Shown here piece by piece: positions 45,397-52,861 of a stretch of 64,000 bases of DNA; position 1 is the stretch's first letter; each line of letters opens with the position of its first letter. The stretch comes from Cyanobacteriota bacterium (lineage in GTDB: Bacteria; Cyanobacteriota; Cyanobacteriia; PCC-6307; Cyanobiaceae), in contig JAPLIB010000099.1 of the NCBI GenBank assembly GCA_026389335.1, positions 1 through 64,000 on the forward strand. The letters are read 5' to 3'. The translations under genes were made by a program, and so were the position numbers. The notes beneath the pieces were generated by a model. That model was not told where the DNA came from. It saw nothing but the letters and a program-made list of their open reading frames with translations, and did not search any database.

Positions 45397-46554
45397 TCAG
45401 GGGCCCCAGCGCTGGGCGCCCAGGAAGGTGAGGTCGACGAAGTCGCTGGCCTGGTGATCGCGCGGGCCCAGGGAGAGCTTGTAGCCGCCCAGATCCAGCT
45501 TGTGCATGCTCTCGAACGCGATCACCAGCGCCTGGCGGCTCGGGTTCGCCCCCGCCCTCTGTAATCCCTCCGTCATCAGGCGGGCCGCCAGGAATCCCTC
45601 CAGGCTGGTGAAGCCATAGCGGGCCGTGCGCTGCTGCCGGCGCATCAGGCGCAGATACTCCGCCACCACCGGCACCTGCCGGTTCCAGGGGAAGGGCACC
45701 ACCTGGCTCACGCCGATGCCGCTGGCCATGCCCCCCGGCAGGGAGTCCTGCAGGCCGCCGGTGCCCACGAAGGAGACGTTCATCAGCTGGGCCGTGCTGC
45801 CGAGGCGGTGCAGGCTGCGGCTGAAGGCTGCGGAACTCGGATAGGCGCTGATGATCACCACGGCGCTGGGATCACGCTGATGCACCTGCTGTGCGGCCCC
45901 GTCGGTGGTGGTGGAGTTGCGTTTCACCCCGGCGATTGCCACCGGCTGCAGGCCGTGGCGGGCCAGGGCGCTGCGGGTGGCGCGCAGGCCATCCTCACCG
46001 AAGGCATCCTCCTGGTGGAGCACGGCTATGCGGTGGCGGCCGGCCCGAACCAGATCGTCGACGATCCGGTCGATTTCCGCCTGGTAGCTGGCCCTCAGGT
46101 TGAACACCATCGGCCGGAACGGTTCCCGCAGCAGGCGTGCGCCGGTGAGCGGCGCCACCAGTGGGATCTGCGCCTGCTCCACCAGCGGCAGGATTGCCTT
46201 CACCGTCGGGGTGCCCACGTAGCCGAACAGGGCGAAGGCCCGCTCCTTCTCGATCAGCCGGCGCGTGTTGCGCAGGGTTAGGGCCGGTTCGTAGCGATCG
46301 TCGAGGCTCACCAGCCGCAGCTTGCGGCCGTGAATGCCGCCGCGCCGGTTCACCTCGTCGAACCAGGCCAGCGCCCCTTCGCGGTAGTCGCGGCCGAGCT
46401 GGGCCGAGGGTCCGCTCAAAGGCGCCGACTGGCCGAGCACGAGTTCGGTGCGGCTCGCGGCTGTCGTCGCCTGCGGGCCTGGGGCGGCCGCCGGGGCTGA
46501 GGCCGGCATCAGCGCGGCGAGCAGTGGGATCAACAGGGGAAGGCCCCCCCGCAC
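45397..46554 (-). CDS. Orphan periplasmic binding protein, branched-chain amino acid (LivJ/Peripla_BP_6) type
   Basis: 385 residues from a GTG at 46554; an in-frame ATG at 46623 adds 23 but would overlap the divergent channel gene. A signal peptide ('LPLLIPLLAALMPASAPAAA') is followed by the two-lobed type I fold: 'LGQSAPLSGPSAQLGRDYR', 'LRLVSLDDRYEPALT', 'FALFGYVGTPTV' and 'IAVLHQEDAFGEDGL'. Such proteins bind amino acids or amides in the periplasm. No ABC permease or ATPase gene is in the window, and the neighbour is a divergent pentameric channel homologue 34 bases away. The binding protein may therefore serve sensing or channel gating rather than transport; this is inference from position. 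Confidence 0.85.
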   Translation of the reverse strand: MRGGLPLLIPLLAALMPASAPAAAPGPQATTAASRTELVLGQSAPLSGPSAQLGRDYREGALAWFDEVNRRGGIHGRKLRLVSLDDRYEPALTLRNTRRLIEKERAFALFGYVGTPTVKAILPLVEQAQIPLVAPLTGARLLREPFRPMVFNLRASYQAEIDRIVDDLVRAGRHRIAVLHQEDAFGEDGLRATRSALARHGLQPVAIAGVKRNSTTTDGAAQQVHQRDPSAVVIISAYPSSAAFSRSLHRLGSTAQLMNVSFVGTGGLQDSLPGGMASGIGVSQVVPFPWNRQVPVVAEYLRLMRRQQRTARYGFTSLEGFLAARLMTEGLQRAGANPSRQALVIAFESMHKLDLGGYKLSLGPRDHQASDFVDLTFLGAQRWGP

Positions 46555-46588
46555 CCTTAACGTCGGGCCGACATTCAGCAACCTGCCG

Positions 46589-47812
46589 GTGCGGAAGCAG
46601 AAGCGCTGGAACCTCGTTGCCATCGGCTCTGTGCTGCTGGCGACGATTCTGGCCATGATGGCCATCGCCCGGATTGATGTCACGCAGGTTCGCAGTCGCG
46701 ACGCCCTGCGCCTGTCGTCCTCGGCCCGCGCCCTGATCATCGACCCGCGCCAGCGCCCCCCCAGCGGCTGGAGCACCCTGCGGGGCGATGTGCTCACCGA
46801 CGGCGAGGCCCACATCGACCAGGACGAGCTGGAACGGGCCACCCATCACGTCCAGGTGGGGGTGTACGCCAACACCGCTTCGGAACTCGATCTCAGTGTT
46901 CCCAGCTATTCCTCCAGCGGTTATGTCTGGCTGACCTGGGATGAGCCTCTGCAGCGCTATCTGCAGGCCAATGGCGCCACGATCGATCAGCGCTTCGGTC
47001 TGCTCAACACCCTGATCACCGATGCGCCGCCCCAGCTGCAGCCGGTGGGGCAGGCACCCGTGAAACTTGCCAATGGCAACTATTACCAGCTGTTCACCTT
47101 TCGGGGCCGCTATTACCTCGATCAGGCCAGCTTTCGTCATTACCCGTTCATGAGTGTCAGCCTGCCCATTGCGATCGAGGTCGACGATGTCGACGGCGGG
47201 CTCACCTACCGGCAGCTGCGGCTTGAGCCCGACATCCGCAACAGCGGAATGGGCCTATATGCGCGCATCATCGGTTGGCTCAACCAGGGCTGGTCGATCG
47301 CCGAATACCGCCACCACTACGCCAGTAACTTCGGCCTGGGTGGGGCGGAGAGCGATTACAGCCTGATCCTGTTCGAGATCTCCTTCGGCACCTCGTCCTG
47401 GGCTTCCTTCTGGCGGCTGCTGCTGCCCCTGGCGGTGCTGATGGCAATGGTGCTGCTGGTGTTCAAGGTGCGCCCCGATGAGCAGGATGCCCGCGCCAGC
47501 ATCCCGGTCACGGTGCTGCTCACCCTGGTGTTCCTGCAGCAGACCTACCGCGACAACCTGCCCGACCTGCCCTTCCTCACCTTCCTGGATCAGGTGTATG
47601 TGGTGGCCTACGTGGTGACGCTGGTGGCCTTCGTGCTGGTGATCTGGATCGGACGCCGTTATGCCGAAATGGAGGCGCTGGAGGAAGGCCCCGTCCGAAC
47701 CAAGCTGCAGCAACGGCTCGAAGACCTCGACAACAGCTGGCCCTTGGTGGTGGTGGCCTTCAGTGGCACGGCCATCGCCATCTCCTGGATGCTGATCCCT
47801 GCCGGGACCTGA
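46589..47812 (+). CDS. Pentameric ligand-gated ion channel homologue, copy 1
   Basis: 407 residues from a GTG at 46589. An N-terminal hydrophobic helix (about 9-26), a linker, then a beta-rich ectodomain: beta1 'VQVGVYANTASELDLS' (88-103), 'YVWLTWDE' (112-119) and the Pro-loop 'FRHYPF' (182-187) without the eukaryotic Cys pair. Four membrane helices follow: M1 (about 272-293), M2 (302-320), M3 (about 330-355), M4 (about 384-404). M2 has Asp300 at -2', Arg302 at 0', Ser304 at 2', Thr308 at 6' and Leu311 at 9', the cation-channel pattern, and 'DNLPDLPFLTF' equals the GLIC M2-M3 loop 'TNLPKTPYMTY'. Identification is by eye against remembered GLIC. High-GC codon use matches the chromosome. Confidence 0.82.
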   Translation: MRKQKRWNLVAIGSVLLATILAMMAIARIDVTQVRSRDALRLSSSARALIIDPRQRPPSGWSTLRGDVLTDGEAHIDQDELERATHHVQVGVYANTASELDLSVPSYSSSGYVWLTWDEPLQRYLQANGATIDQRFGLLNTLITDAPPQLQPVGQAPVKLANGNYYQLFTFRGRYYLDQASFRHYPFMSVSLPIAIEVDDVDGGLTYRQLRLEPDIRNSGMGLYARIIGWLNQGWSIAEYRHHYASNFGLGGAESDYSLILFEISFGTSSWASFWRLLLPLAVLMAMVLLVFKVRPDEQDARASIPVTVLLTLVFLQQTYRDNLPDLPFLTFLDQVYVVAYVVTLVAFVLVIWIGRRYAEMEALEEGPVRTKLQQRLEDLDNSWPLVVVAFSGTAIAISWMLIPAGT

Positions 47813-47892
47813 CCCGGCTCAGTGGTTCCCTTGGCAACGGCGTTCTGCCATCTCCGTTGTCCGGCTCCAGGTCCGTCCCGATGGCTGGCTGA

Positions 47893-48117
47893 GGCGCACT
47901 GGAGGCGGCCCGCCTCGCTGAGATCGAGGTTGCCGGAAGACCCTGGCGGCTCAGGCTGGGCATCGATCCCAGCGGCTCTGACCTCCACCTGGGGCATGCG
48001 ATCGGCACCCGGATCTTGGTCCTGCTGCTCCAGCCGCTGGCTGCCCACCAGCGGCAGAATGGGCCGACAGGGAAGATGCCGACCACGTTGAAGAGCCCGT
48101 TGGAGGCGCACTGCTGA
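47893..48117 (+). pseudogene. Decayed tyrosyl-tRNA synthetase fragment (N-terminal catalytic part)
   Basis: Between stops at 47890-47892 and 48115-48117, one frame reads 'ARLAEIEVAGRPWRLRLGID' then 'PSGSDLHLGHAIGTRIL', which aligns with the intact TyrS at 54.5 kb ('[20 protein letters not shown]', '[17 protein letters not shown]'), including the class I signature 'HLGH'. A collapsed 'GPTGK' follows, corresponding to 'GDPTGK' of TyrS. Everything else of the enzyme is missing. The two copies differ at many positions, so the fragment is either old or derived from a different tyrS. It lies 80 bases after the first channel gene. Confidence 0.65.
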
Positions 48118-48520
48118 AGGGTTTCAGCTCTTAAAGTTCAAGGCAGCGGTCTTCTGGTGATTCGTACCGGGGACGAGTCCTGCGGTCGGGGATGCCAGAT
48201 GCTGAGAGTGGTCCGCAGGGGATCACGGTCAGATTTTCGAATCCCGGATACGCCCTGCGGCCTCTGTGGGATTGACAGGACGGCGGAGCCGACCATGGCC
48301 TTGCTATAAGCGATGCTGAAAGCCGTGGCTCACGCCGCCTGCAGCCGTCGAAGGGTGAGCTTGGGGCGCCATCGTTTCAAGCGCAATGGCGGTGGATCAG
48401 TTGGCGACAGCACTAAGCTTCAATCGATGTGTTGGAACTCAGTGATTCTTTAAGGTGATTCGGAAGAGCTAGTTATTATTGATAGTTTATTTTGCCCTAT
48501 CCTGCCTTGATTCTCTGCCC
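48118..48520. other. Upstream region of the AT-richer gene set
   Basis: About 400 bases with no recognisable gene. Base composition drops from GC-rich at the left to AT-rich close to 48470, where 'gttattattgatagtttatttt' precedes the decarboxylase ATG. This is probably its promoter region. Confidence 0.4.
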
Positions 48521-49771
48521 ATGGAATTCCCGGGAATGCATTACGATCCCTGGTCGCCCAATGAACAGCGATATCCCCCTGGAGAAGAACAGGCGCGGTT
48601 GGGCGAGCTTCATGACCGTTTTCTGGAGCGCTCGTCCCATTACATCGGCTTCCCAAATAGCAGAATCCTGGATTTCAGTTCACTGGCGCCTTTTCTGAAA
48701 TTTAATATTAATAATATTGGCGACCCCTACCATCCGAATGATGGCATTAACACCTGCGAATTTGAGCGGGAGCTGCTGGACTTCTTCTCTGAGATTTTTC
48801 ATCTTGATTTGGGCCAGGGCTGGGGTTATCTCACTAACGGTGGTACTGAAGGTAATATGTATGGCATTGTGCGGGGCCGTGATGCTTACCCTGATGCCCG
48901 GCTGATCTTCTCGGAGGAATCTCACTACTGCTTCAAGAAGATTGCCCATCTCTTGCGCATGCCTTACAGCGTTGTTCCTTGTCACGCTGACGGCCGTCTT
49001 GATCTTGAAGCTTTTGCTGCGATCATTGATGCTCTCAAAGGCCAACCCTGTGTGATTAATCTCAACCTGGGAACCACCTTCCATGGGGCGATTGAATCAC
49101 CAACAGAGGTGCTCAACATTCTTGATCGCCACGGCTGCCACGAATATTACCTCCATATTGATGCGGCACTCTATGGTCCGATGTTGCCGTTCATTCCAGG
49201 GGCTCCTGTTTTTGACTTTCGTCTTCCAATCCATAGTCTTTCCTTTTCCGGTCATAAGTTTTTGGGAACGCCAATTCCCTGTGGCATGGTGCTCTGCAGT
49301 CTCAGGCAGCCTTCAGGTTTTGGCGGCAGCGCCGAGTATGTGGGCTCTGTGGACACCACACTTTCGGGATCCAGAGATGGTCTTTCCACCTTGATCTTGT
49401 GGAGTCTGATCAGCCGATTGAAACGGGCTGGCCTGGCCGAATTGGCCCAGGAATCATTGATGTTGGCAGAGGATGCCGTCAGCAGGCTCAAGCAAGCGGG
49501 CCTCGCCAACATTCGCCATGACTATGGCAACATTATTGTATTCCGAAGGCCCGGAGAAGATCTGGCCAGGCGTTGGCAACTGGCCACTCGCGGCGATTTT
49601 GCCCATATCGTGACAGTTCCTGGTGTTACTGGGGAAATGCTGAAAAGATTCGTCTCTGAATTGGTGCAGGACTTCGAAAATGACCAAGATCATCACCTAG
49701 ATTCCCATGGACTCCAAGCTTGTTCCGTATCGCCTTGTCTTATCAAGATCCCTCAAGTCGACCTTGGTTAA
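48521..49771 (+). CDS. PLP-dependent amino acid decarboxylase, histidine decarboxylase family
   Basis: 416 residues from the ATG at 48521. The order of motifs matches bacterial PLP-type histidine decarboxylase: 'FNINNIGDPYHPND' (61-74), 'GYLTNGGTEGNMYGI' (102-116), 'SEESHYCFKKIAHLLRM' with His135 stacking on PLP, 'NLGTTFHGAIE' (182-192), Asp214 in 'LHIDAAL', and Schiff-base Lys246 in 'FSGHKFLGTPIPCG'. The closest enzymes by memory make histamine from histidine; plant serine decarboxylases (ethanolamine) share these motifs, so the substrate is not settled. It begins a same-strand set with a Cache sensor, an MFS transporter and a pentameric channel. Codon use is visibly AT-richer than the surrounding genes. 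Confidence 0.85.
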   Translation: MEFPGMHYDPWSPNEQRYPPGEEQARLGELHDRFLERSSHYIGFPNSRILDFSSLAPFLKFNINNIGDPYHPNDGINTCEFERELLDFFSEIFHLDLGQGWGYLTNGGTEGNMYGIVRGRDAYPDARLIFSEESHYCFKKIAHLLRMPYSVVPCHADGRLDLEAFAAIIDALKGQPCVINLNLGTTFHGAIESPTEVLNILDRHGCHEYYLHIDAALYGPMLPFIPGAPVFDFRLPIHSLSFSGHKFLGTPIPCGMVLCSLRQPSGFGGSAEYVGSVDTTLSGSRDGLSTLILWSLISRLKRAGLAELAQESLMLAEDAVSRLKQAGLANIRHDYGNIIVFRRPGEDLARRWQLATRGDFAHIVTVPGVTGEMLKRFVSELVQDFENDQDHHLDSHGLQACSVSPCLIKIPQVDLG

Positions 49772-49816
49772 GCTAGGTTCATTCAACTCAACCACAAATT
49801 GTCAGGAATTTGCTTG

Positions 49817-51658
49817 ATGGAATTATCGCGTACATGGCTTCGGCGCTTCAAGAGCCCTGCAGCCCAGGGAGTGTTGTTCGCGGTTCTATGGCTCGCTGTT
49901 ACAAATGTAACTATCTACTTCATTTATCTCCGTGCTGTTGATGCGGTCAAGGAGGAAATTCGGGAGGGCTTGCTGCGAAATGTCAATGCCGCAGCAACGA
50001 TCATTGATGGCGACCAGCACAAGCAGTTCAAGTCCAAAGCTTCAAAGACTGACCCTGGCTATATTTATCTGACCCGGAGGCTTGAGACCCTGCGCAAGGC
50101 GTCCAAGGATGTTCGGTATCTCTATACAAATATAATCGATTCTGGGAAAGTTTATTTCGTTGTTAATGGTAGCCCTCAGAACGATAACGACAAGGATGGC
50201 CGCCCTGACGAGGCCCCTCAGCTGATGGATTCTTATCCGGATGCTGGCAAAGCTCTGTTGGAGGCCTTGACAAAACACAAGGCGACGGTTGATCGGGAAC
50301 CCTATACTGATGTGTGGGGTACTTTCTATAGCGCCTATGCCCCATTTTATGACTCTAAGGGCCGTTTTGTCGGAACTCTGGGCATGGATCTGGAGCTGGT
50401 GGCGTTGCAGGCTCGCCTGGTCCCGATCGGGGTTGCTGCTCAACGGGCTGCTTTCACCTCTGGAATCCTGGCGGTGCTGTTTGGTACCAGTGTCTGGTAC
50501 TTTCGCCGTACAAATAAAAGTCTGCTGCAAGGTCGCCGACAGGCTGAATCCGAACTCGGCCTCGTCTCCTCTGGTCGCAGCCAGGATCGCAGGGCTGCCG
50601 CCCTGCAATTGGCTGCCGTTGCCCAAAGGCTGGCCGAGCCAGGCTCCGGGGCCAAGGAGGGCGGAAGCTCAGCAGAAGCCGCCTCCGGATATGGACAGGC
50701 ACTACAGCAATACGCAAAGGCCAGGCTCAGGCAAGCACCCGTTGAGATGGCCAACTTTGAACTTGCATCGGTGCTTCAGGCCGCATTCCAAGATGACTCC
50801 GCCCATCCGATCCAGGTGAAGATCAACCGAAACGTGCCCAAGCTCTTGTGTGGTTCAGCTGATCATCTCCGCGACAACCTGAAGATCTTGGCTACCCATC
50901 CCTTTGCTAAGGCTAATCTGGGCAAGTTGGATGCTGTTGATGTTGATCTTGAACGCGAATCTTTGAACGCTCTGGATCTTCTGATCACACTTGGTTATCA
51001 AGCACAGCAGGATACCCGGGCCCTGAGAATCAACAGTCCCACCGTCAACGAAGGCTCAACTTATGCCGTCTTCACGATCACTGGCATCGAGACCCTGGAT
51101 CTGAGCCTGGAGCTGGGTAATACGGTGGATGCCTCAGATAACGAGGCCACGATTACCGATTTCAGGCTTGAGTACTCCAGCGATGCTGGCAACCACTGGA
51201 CCCTTTATTCCTGGAATGGCAGCACGGGCAACCGACCCACGGTTCCGGCCGTAGGAAGCCTGCTGGTTCGCGTCGATATCTCCAGCGAGCAGGATGATGT
51301 TTTTGAAGAAGCAGAAACGTTCACACTCAAGGCCATCACGGATACGGGCGAGGCTGCCGTTGGCATCGCCACCATCAAGGATGACGGTACTGGCACCATG
51401 TTCAACGCTGACGGTACGGTCAACACCAGCGGCTTGAAGAAAGACGATCGCTCTGCTGATGCCAAGCGACCAGAGCTGGCAGCAATCGTTGAGGAGCCTG
51501 ATCTGGTCGATCATGTCAGTGATGAACAGCGGCTGACTTTCGCCGCAAGCTGCGAGCAGATCCGTGCCATTTCCGGCTCGATCCGATTCGAACATCCTGA
51601 GGATTTAAGGTACCAGTTAGTTGTAACAATTCCGTTCAGTAAGTACATCGAGAGCTGA
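49817..51658 (+). CDS. Cache-domain membrane sensor with degenerate, interrupted kinase-like region
   Basis: 613 residues from ATG 49817. Membrane helix 15-38; extracytoplasmic Cache domain about 40-205 ('KDVRYLYTNIIDSGKVYFVV', 'YTDVWGTFYSAYAPFYDSKG') carrying a loop with N-D-N-D-K-D-G (122-128) that resembles a Ca-binding DxDxDG loop; second helix 212-229. The cytoplasmic part has a HATPase_c-like start ('VPKLLCGSADHLRDNLKIL', 340-358) and end ('ASCEQIRAISGSI' to 'VVTIPFSKY', 577-610), but no phospho-acceptor His box and no good N box. Between them, about 400-555, sits a Calx-beta/adhesin-like beta domain ('VNEGSTYAVFTITG', 'EAETFTLKAITDTG', 'KDDGTGTMF'). Kinase activity is unlikely. Three bases separate it from the MFS gene. 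Confidence 0.75.
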   Translation: MELSRTWLRRFKSPAAQGVLFAVLWLAVTNVTIYFIYLRAVDAVKEEIREGLLRNVNAAATIIDGDQHKQFKSKASKTDPGYIYLTRRLETLRKASKDVRYLYTNIIDSGKVYFVVNGSPQNDNDKDGRPDEAPQLMDSYPDAGKALLEALTKHKATVDREPYTDVWGTFYSAYAPFYDSKGRFVGTLGMDLELVALQARLVPIGVAAQRAAFTSGILAVLFGTSVWYFRRTNKSLLQGRRQAESELGLVSSGRSQDRRAAALQLAAVAQRLAEPGSGAKEGGSSAEAASGYGQALQQYAKARLRQAPVEMANFELASVLQAAFQDDSAHPIQVKINRNVPKLLCGSADHLRDNLKILATHPFAKANLGKLDAVDVDLERESLNALDLLITLGYQAQQDTRALRINSPTVNEGSTYAVFTITGIETLDLSLELGNTVDASDNEATITDFRLEYSSDAGNHWTLYSWNGSTGNRPTVPAVGSLLVRVDISSEQDDVFEEAETFTLKAITDTGEAAVGIATIKDDGTGTMFNADGTVNTSGLKKDDRSADAKRPELAAIVEEPDLVDHVSDEQRLTFAASCEQIRAISGSIRFEHPEDLRYQLVVTIPFSKYIES

Positions 51659-51661
51659 TTC

Positions 51662-52822
51662 ATGAATCTTGCTAAAGCACAATCTCAGCGCTGGGTTCCT
51701 TTTGTGGTGATCGGCCTGATTATGGCCACTGCGGCTGTCCAGGCAGCTGTAGGTTTCAATACCGTATTGTTTCCTGTTCGGCTTGAGGATTATGGATTCA
51801 GTAAAAGTTTGATCGGTATTTGCCTCTCATTTGAGGTGGCGTCTGTCCTGGTCATTGTTGGCTCTATCAATGGCATCATCTCCCGACTTGGGTTGGTAGG
51901 CACCGTGGCGCTGGCCACTGGTGGGCGGCTGTTGATGTTGTTGATCCTGTCGCAGACCCGTAGTTTTCCGCTGTGGTGTTTCAGTATATTTGGGTTTGGA
52001 TTAACGACCTATCTGATCCTCATCGCCTTGCAGACCTGGATCAATGGTGTGCCGCTGCAGCGCTACCGGGGCCTGGTGATCGGTTGCTTCAGTTCAGCTC
52101 TATCCTTGGGCACAGCCAGTGGCCCCATTGTTCTCAATATGGTTGGTGTTGGTGGCGGTGCCAGGCCCTTTCAGGCCAGCATGGGTATCGTTGCTCTCAG
52201 CTTTCTGGTGGTGCTGCCGTTGCTTCGGTTTGCGCCTGTGATCAGCACGCAACCGCGCCTCAGGATTCGCTATGTGATCCGCATGGCCACGGTGCCGATG
52301 ATGTCGTCCTTGGTGGGAGGCGTAACCTTTTTCGGCTTGCCCGCCTTCCTGACGTTGTACGGGATGATGAATGGGCTGTCCGTGGATCGTGCAGCCCTGC
52401 TGCTCACGGCTTTTATGGTTGGTTCCGTCACCCTCGGGCTGCTGGTTTCCACTCTTTCTGACCACATGAACCGCACGCTGTTGATTGTGTCCTGTGTGCT
52501 GGTGGGAGTGGTTTGTGCGGTCTATCTACCCCTGGCTATTTATAACTATCCTGTTGCCTTGGGTCTTTTGTTCGTCTGGGGCGGAGCTGCTGGCGGTATT
52601 TATGCCACCGGGCTGGCCACGGTAGGTCATCTTTTTCGTCAGGAAGATCAGGTTTCTGCCAACGTAGCTTACTCGATTATGGATAATCTTGGTGGTGTCG
52701 TCGCTGTGATTTCGATTGGCTTTCTGATGGGTGCTGGTATCGCCGATGGCATTGTTTATGTTACCGTGTTGACAGCACTTACTTATTTTATCTATTGCTT
52801 GTCCCGGCTTCGTGCTGAGTAG
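51662..52822 (+). CDS. Major facilitator superfamily transporter
   Basis: 386 residues with about twelve hydrophobic helices in two halves of six. The loop between helices 2 and 3 and the long middle region fit a YcaD-like MFS layout, and 'LSDHMNRTLLIV' in the second half resembles the MFS G-X3-D-R motif. The substrate cannot be told from sequence; the setting beside an amino acid decarboxylase suggests amine or amino acid export or exchange. It lies three bases after the sensor stop and 39 before the channel gene, so an operon is very likely. Confidence 0.85.
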   Translation: MNLAKAQSQRWVPFVVIGLIMATAAVQAAVGFNTVLFPVRLEDYGFSKSLIGICLSFEVASVLVIVGSINGIISRLGLVGTVALATGGRLLMLLILSQTRSFPLWCFSIFGFGLTTYLILIALQTWINGVPLQRYRGLVIGCFSSALSLGTASGPIVLNMVGVGGGARPFQASMGIVALSFLVVLPLLRFAPVISTQPRLRIRYVIRMATVPMMSSLVGGVTFFGLPAFLTLYGMMNGLSVDRAALLLTAFMVGSVTLGLLVSTLSDHMNRTLLIVSCVLVGVVCAVYLPLAIYNYPVALGLLFVWGGAAGGIYATGLATVGHLFRQEDQVSANVAYSIMDNLGGVVAVISIGFLMGAGIADGIVYVTVLTALTYFIYCLSRLRAE

Positions 52823-52861
52823 GCGACGTATTGGTTCCATCCCCGCCGCTTCTCTTCTGCC

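Noticed and set aside
46589-47812. Reading the first channel protein as an ABC permease partner of the binding protein
   Set aside because: It has a large beta-rich ectodomain and only four C-terminal helices, lacks the permease EAA loop, and its M2-M3 region matches pentameric channels.
51010-51480. The adhesin-like segment as a separate gene
   Set aside because: It is in frame with both flanks, has no start codon with ribosome site of its own and no signal peptide.
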